This document shows positions 20,000 through 28,344 of a DNA stretch of 55,916 nt, piece after piece. The translations under genes and the position numbers were made by a program. Origin of the DNA: Burkholderia sp. lig30 (GTDB taxonomy: Bacteria > Pseudomonadota > Gammaproteobacteria > Burkholderiales > Burkholderiaceae); contig NZ_JGVW01000003.1 in NCBI RefSeq assembly GCF_000687455.2, positions 1 through 55,916 on the forward strand. Reading direction: 5' to 3'. The notes beneath the pieces are model-generated. The model worked only from the letters and a program-made list of their open reading frames with translations, searched no databases and was not told the DNA's origin. Each line of letters begins with the position of its first letter. The first letter of the stretch is position 1.

Positions 20000-20668
20000 A
20001 TGCCACACACCTCCCTGCTCGACCGCCTTGCCGCGCTCGACACCAACACGGTGTCGGACGCGCTGGATTTCCTCTGCCTGCCCGGCGCGACGTTCGGCCT
20101 GCGGCCGCTGTGGGACTGCCCGAAGATCGTCGGCCGGGCCAGCACTGTCCAGCTCGGGCCGAAGACGGACACGACGTCAACTGCCCATCTCATTTCCCCG
20201 GTCGTCGCCGGCATCCGGTCGCGCGATCGCATCCTCGTGATCGCCGGCGGTATCGACGGCATCTCGTGCTGGGGCGACATCCTCGCGAATGCGGCCCAAT
20301 TCAACGGCATCCGCGGCTCGGTGATCGACGGCATGAGCCGCGACATCGAAGGCAGCGAATCGATCGGCTACCCGGTCTACGGACGCGGCGTCACGATGAT
20401 CAGCGCGCGCAATCGCATCGTGCAGATCGCATCAGGGCAGCCCGTCACGGTCGCGGGCATCGTCGTGCATGAAGACGACTATGTGATCGCCGACCGCTGC
20501 GGCACCGTGTTCGTGCCGGCCGCGCATATCGACGCGGTGCTCGATCTCGGGCAGCGCATTGCGCAGCGGCAGGACGGCATGGTGCAGGCGGTTCGCGCCG
20601 GCCGCTCGGTCGAGGACGTGATGCACGACAAGGAATTCGACGCAATCAACGCAGGAGCGAACCGATGA
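20000..20668 (+). CDS. RraA-family protein 1 (putative class II aldolase/decarboxylase)
   Basis: 222 residues, first gene of the operon. The RraA/HMG-aldolase fold is recognised by the CWGDILANAA segment (about 91-100) and by SVIDGMSRDIEG (about 110-122), which carries the Arg-Asp pair that binds substrate and metal in 4-hydroxy-4-methyl-2-oxoglutarate aldolases. The loop usually reading D-x-D-G-V is changed here to DRCGTVFVP. Pure RNase E inhibitors of this fold exist, but a catabolic operon with a LysR regulator argues for an enzyme acting on a 4-hydroxy-2-oxo-dicarboxylate or oxaloacetate-like acid. It ends in an ATGA overlap with the next paralogue. Substrate unknown. Confidence 0.85.
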   Translation: MPHTSLLDRLAALDTNTVSDALDFLCLPGATFGLRPLWDCPKIVGRASTVQLGPKTDTTSTAHLISPVVAGIRSRDRILVIAGGIDGISCWGDILANAAQFNGIRGSVIDGMSRDIEGSESIGYPVYGRGVTMISARNRIVQIASGQPVTVAGIVVHEDDYVIADRCGTVFVPAAHIDAVLDLGQRIAQRQDGMVQAVRAGRSVEDVMHDKEFDAINAGANR

Positions 20669-21330
20669 AACACGAGGACAGGGAACTGGTCGAGCTGTTC
20701 GCGGGGCTCGATACGCCCGGCGTATCGGATGCGATGGACAAGCTGGGGCTGCCGGGCCAGTGTCTCGGCATCGCGCCGCTGGACAACTATGCGGGCGTCG
20801 TCGTCGGGCCGGCCTTCACGGTCCGGTATGCGAGCGCGGGCACCCCGCCGGGCACCGTCGGCGATTTCATCGACGATGTCGGCGAAGGCGACGTCGTGGT
20901 GATCGACAACGGCGGCCGCACGGACTGCACCGTGTGGGGCGACATCATGACCCAGTATGCGGGCATGCGGCACATCGCCGGCACGGTCATCGACGGTGTA
21001 TGCCGCGACGTGTCGAAGGCGCTCGGCGACGGCTATCCGCTGTTCACCAAGGGACGCTTCATGCGCACCGGCAAGGATCGCGTGCAGGTCGAAGCGGTGA
21101 ATGCGCCGGTCTCGATCGGCACCGCACGGGTATGCGCGCGCGACATCATCGTCGCCGATGCGAACGGTGTCGTCGCGGTTCCGCGCGAGCGGGCACGCGA
21201 AGTGGCTGAGGCAGCGCGGCAGATCGAAGCGGTCGAGGCGGACATTCGCGCACTGCTCGCCGAAGGCAAGACGCTGAGGCAGGCGCGCGAAGCGCTCGGC
21301 TATCACACGTTGCAGCGGAGGGCGTCATGA
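20665..21330 (+). CDS. RraA-family protein 2
   Basis: 221 residues, overlapping the previous gene by 4 bp. It shows the same fold: GLDTPGVSDAMDKLGLPG near the N-terminus, VWGDIMTQYA (about 90-99) and TVIDGVCRDVSKAL with the Arg-Asp pair (about 110-123), then IIVADANGVVAVP. It differs from the flanking paralogues over most positions, so the three are old duplicates or separately recruited rather than a recent tandem amplification. It may form a hetero-oligomer with its neighbours (RraA proteins are trimers) or catalyse a separate step. The C-terminal helix (REVAEAARQIEAVEADIRALL) is long and typical of aldolase-type members. Confidence 0.86.
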   Translation: MKHEDRELVELFAGLDTPGVSDAMDKLGLPGQCLGIAPLDNYAGVVVGPAFTVRYASAGTPPGTVGDFIDDVGEGDVVVIDNGGRTDCTVWGDIMTQYAGMRHIAGTVIDGVCRDVSKALGDGYPLFTKGRFMRTGKDRVQVEAVNAPVSIGTARVCARDIIVADANGVVAVPRERAREVAEAARQIEAVEADIRALLAEGKTLRQAREALGYHTLQRRAS

Positions 21331-21977
21331 CCGGAATCCGGTCGACGATCGCACTGCCGCCGGATGCCGCGTCACGTGCGCGCGCACTGGGCAGCGCCAC
21401 GCTCTACGAGGCATCCGGCCTGCCCTGCGCGGCCGATCCGCTCGTGCGCCCGGTCTGGGCGGGCGCGTTCGTCGCCGCGCCGGCGTATCCGCTCGTCTGC
21501 TCGCCCGGCGACAACCTGTCGATCCACATCGCGATGGAGCGCGTGCCGCGCGGCAGCGTGCTGGTGGTCGGCACGGGCAATTTCGTGGCCGGGTACTGGG
21601 GCGAGGTGCTCACCGTCGCCGCGGAAGCGGCCGGTGTGGCCGGGCTCGTCATCGATGGCGGCGTGCGGGACGTCGCGGCGATCGCGGCGCGCCGCTTTCC
21701 GGTATTTGCGCGCGGCATCTCGGTGCGCGGCACCGTGAAGGCGAGCGCGCCGTCGGTCGGGCAGCCGATGACGTTCACCGGCGTTCCGGTCGCGAGCGGC
21801 GACCTGGTCGTCGCGGACGACGATGGCGTGATCATCGTGCCGGCCGCCGACGCGGCGCGTACGATCGCCGCGGGCGAGGCACGCGCCGCCAAGGAAGCTG
21901 CAATGATGCGACAACTGGAGCAAGGCGCGAGCACGCTGGAACTGATGGGCCTGACCCAATGGAGGAAGCTCGCATGA
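21327..21977 (+). CDS. RraA-family protein 3
   Basis: 216 residues, overlapping the previous gene by 4 bp (ATGA). Motifs: LGSATLYEASG near the start, GYWGEVLTVAAEAAGVAG (about 89-106) and LVIDGGVRDVAAI with the Arg-Asp pair (about 107-119), then VVADDDGVIIVP. Of the three paralogues this one looks closest to bona fide HMG/CHA aldolases: it has the canonical G-x-W-G-E segment and the DDDGV loop. The likely reaction is cleavage of a 4-hydroxy-2-oxo acid to pyruvate plus an oxo-acid, or oxaloacetate decarboxylation. GGAGG at 21961-21965, inside its 3' end, serves the following aminotransferase gene. Confidence 0.87.
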   Translation: MTGIRSTIALPPDAASRARALGSATLYEASGLPCAADPLVRPVWAGAFVAAPAYPLVCSPGDNLSIHIAMERVPRGSVLVVGTGNFVAGYWGEVLTVAAEAAGVAGLVIDGGVRDVAAIAARRFPVFARGISVRGTVKASAPSVGQPMTFTGVPVASGDLVVADDDGVIIVPAADAARTIAAGEARAAKEAAMMRQLEQGASTLELMGLTQWRKLA

Positions 21978-23215
21978 GCATCGACATGCAACGCCTGAAC
22001 GTCCGTCTGGCCGACGCGAGGCCATCGGCCACCTACCGTATGATGGACCGCGTCGCGGCACGTCGCGCGTCGGGCGGCACGGTCATCTCGCTGAGTGCCG
22101 GCGAGCCGGACTTCGACACGCCCGCCCACATCTGCGACGCGGCGATCGACGCGATTCGCGCGGGCCATACTCGCTACACACAGGTTGCCGGCATGCGCCC
22201 GCTGCGCGAGGCCGTCGCCGCGAAATTCCGGCGCGAGAACGGCCTCGACGTGAACTGGGACGATACGATCGTCTGCAGCGGCGGCAAGCAGGCGATCCAC
22301 AACGCGCTGGCGGCCACGCTCAACGATGGGGACGAGGTCATCGTGCCCGCCCCGTACTGGGTGAGCTACCCGGAGATCGTCCGGTTGTGCGGCGCGAAGC
22401 CGGTCGTCGTGCGCTGCGCCGGTGGGGAGAACGGCTTCAAATTGACGCCCGGTGCGCTCGCGAATGCGATCGGGCCACGCACCCGCTGGCTGATCCTGAA
22501 TTCGCCGTCGAATCCGACTGGCGCGGTCTATACCCGCGACGAACTGGCGGCGCTCGCCGATGTCCTGCTGGCCCATCCGCACGTGCTCGTGCTGTCGGAC
22601 GACATCTACGAGCATCTGATCTTCGACGGTGCACCGTTTCATACGATCGCGCAGGTCGAGCCTCGCCTGATGCCGCGCACGTTGACGATGAACGGGGTAT
22701 CGAAGGCCTATGCAATGACCGGCTGGCGCATCGGGTTCGCGACGGGGCCACGGTGGTTGCTGGACGCGATGGAGAAACTCCAGGGCCAGCAGACGTCGGG
22801 CGCCTGTTCGATCTCGCAGCACGCGGCACTGGCGGCGCTGACCGGTCCGCAACAGTTCATCGGCGAAGCGTGCTCTGTGTTCGAGCAACGGCGCGACCTG
22901 ATGGTGACGCTGATCAATCAGGCGCCGGGCCTCGCCTGTGCAAGACCGGCCGGCGCGTTCTACGCGTTTGCGTCGTGCAGCGAGTTGATCGGACGGGTGA
23001 CGCCGGCAGGCGTGCGGCTCGGCGACGATGAAGACGTCGCCGGCGCTTTGCTGGACGAGGCCGGCGTCGCGGTCGTGCCGGGCAGCGCGTTCGGGCTGGG
23101 GCCTTATATTCGCGTCGCTTATGCGCTGGACGATGAAGCATTGGTCGATGCATGCCGGGCGATCCAGCGCTTCTGCGAATCACTCACCGGGGAAAGTCAT
23201 GTCGATGCAGCGTGA
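21974..23215 (+). CDS. PLP-dependent class I/II aminotransferase
   Basis: 413 residues; ATG at 21974 overlaps the previous stop (ATGA), with GGAGG 9 bp upstream. Fold-type I features: SLSAGEPDFDTPAHI near the N-terminus, TRYTQVAGM, the PLP-contact NSPSNPTGAVY (about 178), the Schiff-base lysine in MNGVSKAYAMTGWRIGF (about 243) and the carboxylate-binding Arg in YIRVAYA near the C-terminus. It belongs to the aspartate-aminotransferase Ib-like group. In this operon it probably feeds an amino acid into the pathway as its 2-oxo acid, which an RraA-type aldolase could then handle, or disposes of an oxo product. Exact amino acid unknown. Confidence 0.9.
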   Translation: MSIDMQRLNVRLADARPSATYRMMDRVAARRASGGTVISLSAGEPDFDTPAHICDAAIDAIRAGHTRYTQVAGMRPLREAVAAKFRRENGLDVNWDDTIVCSGGKQAIHNALAATLNDGDEVIVPAPYWVSYPEIVRLCGAKPVVVRCAGGENGFKLTPGALANAIGPRTRWLILNSPSNPTGAVYTRDELAALADVLLAHPHVLVLSDDIYEHLIFDGAPFHTIAQVEPRLMPRTLTMNGVSKAYAMTGWRIGFATGPRWLLDAMEKLQGQQTSGACSISQHAALAALTGPQQFIGEACSVFEQRRDLMVTLINQAPGLACARPAGAFYAFASCSELIGRVTPAGVRLGDDEDVAGALLDEAGVAVVPGSAFGLGPYIRVAYALDDEALVDACRAIQRFCESLTGESHVDAA

Positions 23216-24017
23216 TCTGTGCAAGGAAAGCATCGCGTTGTGCGTGCAAGGTGTCGAACTCGACGTCGCGGTCATGCATCGGATGGGGGAATCGGCGCCG
23301 ATCGTGTTCCTGCACGGCTTCGGCTCGACCAAGGAGGACTATGCGGATATCGTGCACTATCCTGCGTTTGCCGGGCGGCCTGTCGTCGCCTACGATGCGC
23401 CGGGCTGCGGCGCGACCCGATGTGGCGATCTATCGGCAGTCTCGATTCCGTTCCTCGTCGCGACGGCAAAGGCCGTCCTCGAGCGTGCCGGGATTCGGCA
23501 GTTTCATCTGGTCGGGCATTCGATGGGCGGGCTCACCGCGCTCATGCTGGCGCATGAAATGCCGGATCGCGTGCTGAGCCTGACCGACATCGAAGGCAAT
23601 CTGGCGCCGGAAGACTGCTTTTTGAGCCGGCAGGTGATCGATTACCCGGCGGAGACCGCCGAGGGTTTCTTCAAGGACTTCATCGAGCGAACCTGGCATT
23701 CGCCGTTTTTTTCGTGCGCGCTCTATGCCGCGAGCCTTCCGCTCAAGGTGCGTGCGGAGGCCGTGCGCGGCATCTTCACGTCGATGGTCGAGTTGTCGGA
23801 CCACGGCAGCGTGATGGAGAAATTTCTCGCGTTGCCGTTTCCGCGGATGTTCATGTATGGCGAGCAGAACGCGTCGCTGTCGTATCTGCCGCGCCTGCGG
23901 GAAAACGGCGTGCAATTGGCGGAGATTTCGCACAGCGGGCATTTCCCGATGTATTCGAATCCCGTTGAGATGTGGGAGCGGTTGGCGGTGTTTATCTCGG
24001 ATGCGTCGGCGGGATGA
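23199..24017 (+). CDS. Alpha/beta hydrolase, last gene of the RraA operon
   Basis: 272 residues, overlapping the aminotransferase gene by 17 bp; ATG 23205 is an in-frame alternative. It has the HG oxyanion motif in VFLHGFGSTKEDY, the nucleophile elbow VGHSMGG (Ser about 108) and a C-terminal catalytic His in ISHSGHFPMYSNP. An acidic residue is expected around MYGEQNASL. Sequence style is MhpC/meta-cleavage-hydrolase-like, i.e. C-C or ester bond cleavage of small acids. Operon position suggests it acts on the same metabolite series as the RraA proteins, perhaps opening an ester or lactone. A perfect 10-bp hairpin follows 17 bp after the stop. Confidence 0.88.
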   Translation: MSMQRDLCKESIALCVQGVELDVAVMHRMGESAPIVFLHGFGSTKEDYADIVHYPAFAGRPVVAYDAPGCGATRCGDLSAVSIPFLVATAKAVLERAGIRQFHLVGHSMGGLTALMLAHEMPDRVLSLTDIEGNLAPEDCFLSRQVIDYPAETAEGFFKDFIERTWHSPFFSCALYAASLPLKVRAEAVRGIFTSMVELSDHGSVMEKFLALPFPRMFMYGEQNASLSYLPRLRENGVQLAEISHSGHFPMYSNPVEMWERLAVFISDASAG

Positions 24018-24034
24018 GCGTGCTTGTTGAGAAC

Positions 24035-24065
24035 GGCGAGCTTCGCTATGCAGGTGAAGCTCGCC
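24035..24065 (+). terminator. Hairpin ending the RraA operon
   Basis: GGCGAGCTTC and GAAGCTCGCC form a perfect 10-bp stem 17 bp after the hydrolase stop. There is no T-run, so termination may need Rho. The remaining bases to 24204 show no gene. Confidence 0.55.
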
Positions 24066-24204
24066 TCATGTCAGCCAACGACGCGTCAATGCCTGTTGCC
24101 GGTGCTTGTGGCTGTCCGAGTCCGCTTCGTTGCAAGGCTGGCCACACAGATCACAGGCAACCATCGTTGGCCCATTTTCCCTGAGCGATTAACGTGGAAC
24201 CGCG

Positions 24205-24831
24205 TCACCGCCCGCCCCGATCGGTCCGCAGCAAATGCGCGTCGACGATTGGCGCGAGTTCCATCGCATGGACATAGGCCAGATCGTGATTGCCGCCCGG
24301 GACCACATGCATGCACGCGTCCGGCAGCAATTCGAGCAGCCGTTGTCCGATCGCAACCGGACTGATCGGATCAGCGTCCCCCCATAGCAAGAGGACCGGC
24401 TGCGTAATCTTGCGCAGTTCATGCGTGAGATCGGACTTGAACGACACAAACCATCGAGGAAGGGATGGATTCGCTTCGACGAATTCCGTGCGCCAATCCC
24501 GCGCGCCCAGCGCCGCGACATCCATCCCGCCGGACGTCACCGTCAACACCAGATGCGTCACTAGGTCAGGCCGCTCCAGCGCGGCGCGGACAGCGATGAT
24601 GCCGCCCATCGACTGGGCGATCAGCGCAGTCGGTTGGTCAATCTTCGACACAACCTGCCGGACGAGGTCATCGAGGCCATTGACATCCGAAGCGACAGGC
24701 TCGTCGCCAAACCCCGGATACCCGACCATGACCTTGTCGGCGGGAACCGTCAGTTGGCTAGCCAACGGCTTCCAGAACCCGGTATTGCCCGATGCGCCCG
24801 GCAGAAATAGGAGTTTCGATGGAGTGTGCAT
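24205..24831 (-). CDS. Alpha/beta hydrolase
   Basis: 208 residues from ATG 24831, chosen because the sequence becomes hydrolase-like at once (KLLFLPGASGNTGFW) and a weak GGAT lies upstream. An in-frame ATG at 24873 would add 14 unlike residues. The nucleophile elbow is IAQSMGG (Ser near 76), so the usual first Gly of GxSxG is replaced by Ala. The acid is in LLWGDADPISP and the His in VPGGNHDLAYVH. The family is broad (esterases, proline iminopeptidase-like enzymes) and the substrate is unknown. It is on the opposite strand to the RraA operon, so not part of it. Codon use is slightly less GC-rich than the operon. Confidence 0.85.
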   Translation of the reverse strand: MHTPSKLLFLPGASGNTGFWKPLASQLTVPADKVMVGYPGFGDEPVASDVNGLDDLVRQVVSKIDQPTALIAQSMGGIIAVRAALERPDLVTHLVLTVTSGGMDVAALGARDWRTEFVEANPSLPRWFVSFKSDLTHELRKITQPVLLLWGDADPISPVAIGQRLLELLPDACMHVVPGGNHDLAYVHAMELAPIVDAHLLRTDRGGR

Positions 24832-25206
24832 GCGTTGTCTATCCGTTTTTTGGCCCAGCGGGAAATATCGCATGACCAGAGATTTTTACTTACCGACTCA
24901 AGCGGCTGGCGAAGAAGTATTTGAAGGTAATATCTATCCAAGTCGCCCTATACTAGGCCGAACCGTCGCGAAGGCCGCCCTGCTTGTCGTCGCATCATTG
25001 TCGCTGGGCAGATGCGGGCTCTCCGGCTGCGGCATATTGGCAGCCGACGGCGCAGCGTTTGGCGGCTGCCATGCCGGCGCGCGGTTTTGATTCTGTCCGC
25101 ACCGCCATCAGCCGCTAAACAGCGGCCGGAATAAAATCGATAACCCGACGCGTCGGAGCAGCCGTTCCAGCAGACAGACTCACGATGCGCGACTGAAAAA
25201 GAAAGA

Positions 25207-27228
25207 ATGAAATACATGTCCGCTCCATTGCGCAGCAATTTCGTCCACGCATGCTGCGCGCTATCCGCAATGCTTGCGCTGTCGAGCAGCGCAAGCTCGG
25301 CGATCGCACTCGCTAGCATCTCCGTCGATCCGCGTGCCACGCTGCAAAGCGACACGCGCAATGCCCTTCGGGACGTGACCGGCGCACCAGGGTTCGCACA
25401 GCTTTCCGCCGGCGAGAAGGCCAACGTGCTCCTCCGTTTAGGCCTCCAGCGCCAAAAACAGCGCGACTATCTTGGCGCATTGAGTTTGTATGATGCGGGC
25501 CTGCAGTACCGCCCCGACTCGGACAGACTCCTTGTCGCCCGTGGAAGCGTCTGGCTTGCGTTGAAGCGCCCCGGTGAGGCAATCGCCGATTCTGGTCACG
25601 CCATCGCATCGAATGCGGGAAGCATCGCTGCGTACGAAACAATGGGCGTGGCTCACGAGCAGATGCAAGAATTCGCGCATGCACGCGACGATTACAAGCG
25701 CGCATTGTCGATCGACCCAACTCGCGTGCGTACGCTGCGAGCGCGAGCACGTGCCAATCTGGAACTCAAGGCATATCGAGACGCTATCGCCGACAGCGAT
25801 GCCGCAATGAACCTCAACGACGACTCGGCGTGGGTCTATTATTATCGTGCGGTCGGTCGCGCGGAACTGAACGAATATGGCCCGGCCATCGACGATTTTA
25901 CCTCCGCGGTTGCTCGTGATCGGAAGCTCGCCGTGGCCTACTACGGCCGTGGCGCGGCGTATTTCCTGACGGGAAACACGGATCTCGCCAAACAGGACTT
26001 TTCGACCGTACTACGCCTCTGGCCTCATCACGCGCAATCGTATTTCATGCTTGGGCGCACCGGGATGCGTGCAGGGCAATTGAATCTCGCCGAGGAAAAT
26101 TTCTCGGCTGCGATTCGCGAAGATCCGCGGTTTGCGGACGCCTGGTACTGGCGCGCGAAAGTCCGGTATAAGGATCGCGAGTACGACAAGGCCATCGAAG
26201 ACGACAGCATCGCCGTCAACATCAATCCCAAACTCGCCGGCGCCTGGATCGACCGCGGCAACGCCTACCTGGATACCGACCGATACGACGAAGCCATCGC
26301 CGATTATTCGATGGCCGGACAAATCGGCACGGAGAATTTCGCCGCGTACGCCAATCGCGCGAACGTCTATCGCGTAAAAAAGGAATATTCCAAAGCGTTA
26401 TCCGACTATGACGAGGCACTACGGCTGCCATCGAATCCTGCTCGGCAAGCGCTCGTGTACTCGGGCCGGGCGTCGGTGTACAAGAAGCTCGGTCGGTTTC
26501 GGAGGGAGGCGGCCGATCTGACCCGGGCCATCGAGTTGCAGCCAGATGACACGGATTACTACTGGTCCCGCTCGTCTGCTTACGAACGGCTTGACGACTG
26601 GCCGAAAGCGATCGCGGACATGGCGAAGGTGATCAACCTGAAACCCGATGATACAAGCGCATACCGGTATCGGGCCGATGATTGCGCGTGGATCGATGCA
26701 GACACACTCGCCTTCGCAGATTATGCAAAAGTGCAGGAGCTACGCCCGAACGATGTCGACGCCGTGTTGGGCCTTGCTCGATTACACTTCCTTCGCGCGG
26801 AATTTCCCAAAGCCATTGAGACCTTTAATGAATACGAGGCAATCAAAGGGGATCATGCGTGGTACCCGTACGCGATCATCTGGCGACATCTCGCAGACAT
26901 GCGAACCGGCGTCGATGATGCGAGGCAACTCGACGATGAGGCGCGGTCGTTGACGAATCACGACTGGCCGTATCCTGTCGTGGAGTACTTGCTTGGCCGG
27001 GCGGACGAAACTGCACTGCTTCAGCAGGCCCGGACTGGCAGCGAGGAAACGATACGGAATCAGATCTGTGAGGCGAACGCCTACATCGGTGAGCGACTGC
27101 TGGCGAGAAATGAACCGGGGGCGGCCCTCGACTGGCTGACCCGCGCCGCGAATCAATGTCCAACTGGCTTCCTCGAAAGGCTAATGGCGAGAAGAGAACT
27201 GCGTCGACTGCAGCAAGCCCAACGGTAA
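25207..27228 (+). CDS. Exported tetratricopeptide-repeat protein
   Basis: 673 residues. A signal peptide (hydrophobic CALSAMLALSSSASSAIALA, about 17-36) suggests export to the periplasm. From about residue 75 to 560 there are roughly 13 TPR units with the usual A-x-x-D-x-x-x-A and Y-x-x-A-I patterns (e.g. YDKAIEDDSIAVNINPKLAGAW and YDEAIADYSMAGQIG). The C-terminal ~110 residues are also helical (EANAYIGERLLARNEPGAALDWL), reminiscent of NlpI-type lipoproteins. ATG 25216 is an alternative start. Codon use is visibly less GC-biased than in the flanking operons, as is the whole 24-29 kb patch, hinting at transfer. It probably acts as a scaffold; no enzymatic domain is seen. Upstream bases 24832-25206 hold only promoter-like sequence. 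Confidence 0.85.
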   Translation: MKYMSAPLRSNFVHACCALSAMLALSSSASSAIALASISVDPRATLQSDTRNALRDVTGAPGFAQLSAGEKANVLLRLGLQRQKQRDYLGALSLYDAGLQYRPDSDRLLVARGSVWLALKRPGEAIADSGHAIASNAGSIAAYETMGVAHEQMQEFAHARDDYKRALSIDPTRVRTLRARARANLELKAYRDAIADSDAAMNLNDDSAWVYYYRAVGRAELNEYGPAIDDFTSAVARDRKLAVAYYGRGAAYFLTGNTDLAKQDFSTVLRLWPHHAQSYFMLGRTGMRAGQLNLAEENFSAAIREDPRFADAWYWRAKVRYKDREYDKAIEDDSIAVNINPKLAGAWIDRGNAYLDTDRYDEAIADYSMAGQIGTENFAAYANRANVYRVKKEYSKALSDYDEALRLPSNPARQALVYSGRASVYKKLGRFRREAADLTRAIELQPDDTDYYWSRSSAYERLDDWPKAIADMAKVINLKPDDTSAYRYRADDCAWIDADTLAFADYAKVQELRPNDVDAVLGLARLHFLRAEFPKAIETFNEYEAIKGDHAWYPYAIIWRHLADMRTGVDDARQLDDEARSLTNHDWPYPVVEYLLGRADETALLQQARTGSEETIRNQICEANAYIGERLLARNEPGAALDWLTRAANQCPTGFLERLMARRELRRLQQAQR

Positions 27229-27299
27229 TGCCCCCGTTTTCCACGGCAGGCAGAAGTAGAAACTAAGCGGCCATGGCCAGCCGCTGCCTTGAAGAGAGT

Positions 27300-27884
27300 T
27301 TGATCAGACGATCGAATCGTCCCGACACTATAGCGTCCTCCTGCAAAAGTACCGGCAACCGAATCCGGCAACGGCCCCGGATTCATGGCGTCATACGTGT
27401 AGGTCTCCGCTGCAGCGGCCTTTGCACTTGAACCACCTGCCAGCGCCCCTGCTCCTATGGCCCCCACGAATGACACCAAACTCCCGAAGTCAGGATCGTC
27501 ATACGGCAGCATCGCCCCTTGCAGGAACGGCACGTAGTCCGGATAGCCAGGCAGCGCACCGTTCAGGAAATTCGGCACCGACTGGGCCGCGCCCAGTACC
27601 GTGTTCCACGCCGCACGGCCGGTGTCCTTGACCGCGCTCGCTAGCGTGCCGCAATTGTGGCCCGGTGCACACGTGTTATTCAGCGTCTCGTTCTACGCCG
27701 CCGTCACCGCGCCCTGCACGTTCTGACCCAGCAAGCCGGCCGCTACGCCACCGAGCAACGTCGTCGCAGCCGTGATCGCCGCCAGCTATCCCTGGTCGGT
27801 GATGCCCTGGCCGCCCGTTACCGCAGTGGCAATCGCGTTAGCACTGAGCGCCGACACCGCCCCGCCAATGGTCCGTATGCGCAT
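27300..27884 (-). pseudogene. Decayed CdiA/BcpA-type pretoxin fragment
   Basis: One minus-strand frame reads like the pretoxin region of two-partner-secreted hemagglutinin/CDI toxins. It has a Gly/Ala-rich stretch with TGGQGITDQG, then TTLLGGVAAGLLGQNVQGA, NETLNNTC, a linker with SVPNFLNGALPGYPDYV, and MNPGPLPDSVAGTFAGGRYS, the kind of motif that precedes a toxin domain. Two in-frame TAG codons at 27786-27788 and 27693-27695, each where Gln would fit, break it. No upstream secretion part exists, and the frame then runs into the back of the TPR gene. The right edge begins near 27884; the left edge is uncertain. The family assignment is from memory of such proteins, not a search. Confidence 0.6.
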
Positions 27885-27923
27885 CGCCCCATTAATTCTG
27901 CGCGTCGCTTAGATGCTCCCCGG

Positions 27924-28330
27924 CTAATTCCACTCGACCTTGCAATCTTTCAATGCAAACGAGCGGCCATCGGATACCACGAACTTATCGCCCTCGATTC
28001 GCGCTAAAGGCAGGCGCAGTGCCTTGGCACCTAGCTCGATGTCTGTACGCCAACCATCAAGGTCACCGTGATAACCAATCGCGTGGAAGAGTTGCTCGTC
28101 GGGCGACGTGATTTTGCAACCGCGTTCGTTGACTCCGCCGCTACTAGCGTGCAGAGGAATAGCAAACTCCGTGATCTCTCGGAACTGCTTTCTGAACGTA
28201 TTCTTGCCGTCGTCGGCAAAATAGACGAATTCAGACCCTTCTACAGCAACGGTCCCCGGAATAACTCGCGTGTCGCGAGTCTCAAGTTTCCCACCGAGGC
28301 CTGCTCTAGTCGTTCACGCTGCCTAGTCAT
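27924..28330 (-). pseudogene. Frameshifted small protein, possible orphan CDI immunity gene
   Basis: ATG at 28330 opens a frame (MTRQRERLEQ) that stops after 29 codons. A second minus frame takes over within the first ~20 codons and runs without stop to TAG at 27924-27926. It contains GSEFVYFADDGKNTF, HAIGYHGDLDGWRTDIELG and FALKDCKVEWN. Together they would make a protein of about 130 residues with one frameshift near 28290. It begins 14 bp after the toxin-like tail of the acetyltransferase gene and is followed by the pretoxin fragment, which is where an immunity gene of a displaced toxin/immunity module would sit. I do not recognise the family. A sequencing error at the shift cannot be excluded. 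Confidence 0.45.
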
Positions 28331-28344
28331 CGCTTCATTCCTCA

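Noticed and set aside
24948..25206. Proline-rich minus-strand coding stretch upstream of the TPR gene
   Set aside because: Codon use looks plausible for ~50 codons but there is no start, no family resemblance and no continuity.
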